DNA of 64,000 nt from the NCBI GenBank assembly GCA_024281825.1, contig JAMWZY010000005.1, forward strand, positions 1 through 64,000. Reading direction: 5' to 3'. The position numbers and the translations under genes are program-made. The notes beneath the pieces were generated by a model, which was not told the origin of the DNA, did no database searches, and saw only the letters and a list, made by a program, of their open reading frames with translations. Below, piece after piece: positions 63,263 through 64,000 of this stretch. This DNA is from Nitrosomonas sp. (lineage in GTDB: Bacteria; Pseudomonadota; Gammaproteobacteria; Burkholderiales; Nitrosomonadaceae). Numbering within the stretch: the stretch's first letter is position 1; every line of letters begins with the position of its first letter.

Positions 63263-64000
63263 TCGCTGGTGTTTTTGTCATTATTCTGGGTGTTGCTATC
63301 GGATTGGCTGCAATGTGGTTCAGTCGTAGTAATGTTCAACTCAATACGTATTTGATTGCTACCCATGAGTCTGTGAGCGGACTCAGTGTGCAATCTGCGG
63401 TACATTATCGTGGCGTTAATATTGGTAAAGTTGAAAATATTGAATTTGATCCCGATGATTCGCAGCAAATTCTGATTCATATTGCAATTGATGAGGATGT
63501 TATTCTTAGAAACACGGTTTATGCACAATTAGGTTATCAAGGTGTCACTGGGCTTGCCTATATTCAACTCAATGATGACGGCATCGGTGTTTCGGCTTTG
63601 CCAAGTTCTGTAATGATTCCTATGCGGCGCTCATTATTTGAAGAAGTCGCCGTTTCCGGCCAAGATCTATTAAATAATGTCAACCAATTGACCATCAAAA
63701 TGCATCAATTGCTTGATGAAGATAATCGCAAAAGTATTTCCCATACATTAAAAAACGTAGAGCATGTAACTAGTAATTTCAGTACTATTACAGGACGATT
63801 GGAGCCGGTGATGCAATCATTCCATAATCTTGCCGCACAATCGGCTACGCTAATCAAGCGGTTGGATGAGTTATTGGCAGAAATGAATGTTGCGATCATA
63901 AAAGCGAATCAGAAAGAAGGCGTTTTCGATAGTTTGTCTCAAAGTGCTCAAGAATTAATTTATGCAATACCAGAGCTGCAAAATGCAAGCAATAGCATTT
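63238..64000 (+). CDS. mlaD: Mla-type MCE-domain protein MlaD (partial, cut by window end)
   Basis: Periplasmic MCE protein that anchors to the inner membrane and binds phospholipid on the MlaFE complex. GTG 63238 has GGAG upstream and the frame stays open for 254 codons to the edge. It starts MENRAHALIAGVFVIILGVA (one membrane helix) followed by an MCE domain (ESVSGLSVQSAVHYRGVNIG, then QLGYQGVTGLAYIQL) and a long helical part. The 3' end is outside the window. It is longer than E. coli MlaD (about 180 residues), more like the MlaD-like MCE proteins with coiled-coil tails. Confidence 0.92.
   Translation, partial: MENRAHALIAGVFVIILGVAIGLAAMWFSRSNVQLNTYLIATHESVSGLSVQSAVHYRGVNIGKVENIEFDPDDSQQILIHIAIDEDVILRNTVYAQLGYQGVTGLAYIQLNDDGIGVSALPSSVMIPMRRSLFEEVAVSGQDLLNNVNQLTIKMHQLLDEDNRKSISHTLKNVEHVTSNFSTITGRLEPVMQSFHNLAAQSATLIKRLDELLAEMNVAIIKANQKEGVFDSLSQSAQELIYAIPELQNASNSI

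Overview
The window looks like ordinary chromosome of a Gram-negative betaproteobacterium. By eye it is AT-rich (about 40% GC in most of it), with a somewhat GC-richer stretch around 29.8-41 kb. Several gene orders are typical of Betaproteobacteria: tpiA-secG-tRNA-Leu-nuoA to nuoN, queA-tgt-yajC-secD-secF, and rpoE-rseA-degP-lepA-lepB-rnc-era-pdxJ-acpS-nagZ. Together with squalene-hopene cyclase, hpnG and mlaA side by side, they suggest Nitrosomonadales, perhaps a Nitrosomonas relative. That placement is inference from gene order and protein style; no taxonomic marker gene is present. LAYOUT: 0-3 kb holds phosphate ABC transporter genes pstC, pstA and pstB. 3-4.4 kb has tpiA, secG and tRNA-Leu(GAG). 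4.4-19.1 kb is a complete 14-gene complex I operon (nuoA-N). 19.3-25.3 kb has htpG, ogt and xerD, then dsbB, a DUF423 gene and xseA on the minus strand. 25.5-30.5 kb has an ExbB/TolQ-type gene without its partner, a 0.67-kb gene-poor stretch, then mlaA, shc and hpnG. 30.6-35.8 kb is the accessory-looking part: a fold-III ornithine/lysine decarboxylase, a large secreted RTX protein with an M23 peptidase domain, tRNA-like and hairpin sequences, and tRNA-Leu(CAA). 35.9-43.2 kb has queA, tgt, yajC, secD, secF, a DedA gene and an unrecognised gene. 43.2-44.0 kb is noncoding and carries a 16-copy 9-bp minisatellite just before rpoE. 44.0-54.4 kb runs from the sigma-E locus through lepA, lepB, rnc, era, pdxJ and acpS to nagZ. 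54.4-61.2 kb has lpdA, a minus-strand block (YeaD-type mutarotase, purT, queG), then tsaE and amiC. 61.3-64.0 kb has the Mla lipid transport genes mlaE, mlaF and the start of mlaD, cut by the window end. HOW THE GENES WORK TOGETHER: much of the window serves energy conservation (complex I) and the cell envelope: protein export (SecG, YajC, SecD, SecF, LepB), envelope stress (RpoE, RseA, DegP), outer-membrane lipid asymmetry (MlaA with MlaE/F/D), hopanoid synthesis (Shc, HpnG), peptidoglycan cleavage and recycling (AmiC, NagZ) and disulfide formation (DsbB). QueA, Tgt and QueG all act in queuosine tRNA modification. MOST INTERESTING: the RTX/M23 gene is split into two frames exactly at a four-copy 7-bp repeat (32403-32430). 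Loss of two units or gain of one would rejoin the frames, so it is a good candidate for a phase-variable secreted peptidoglycan hydrolase. Other points are the minisatellite upstream of rpoE, the absence of recO, rseB, exbD and phoU from their expected places, and a STAS (MlaB-like) domain fused to MlaE. I saw no CRISPR array, prophage or intact insertion sequence.
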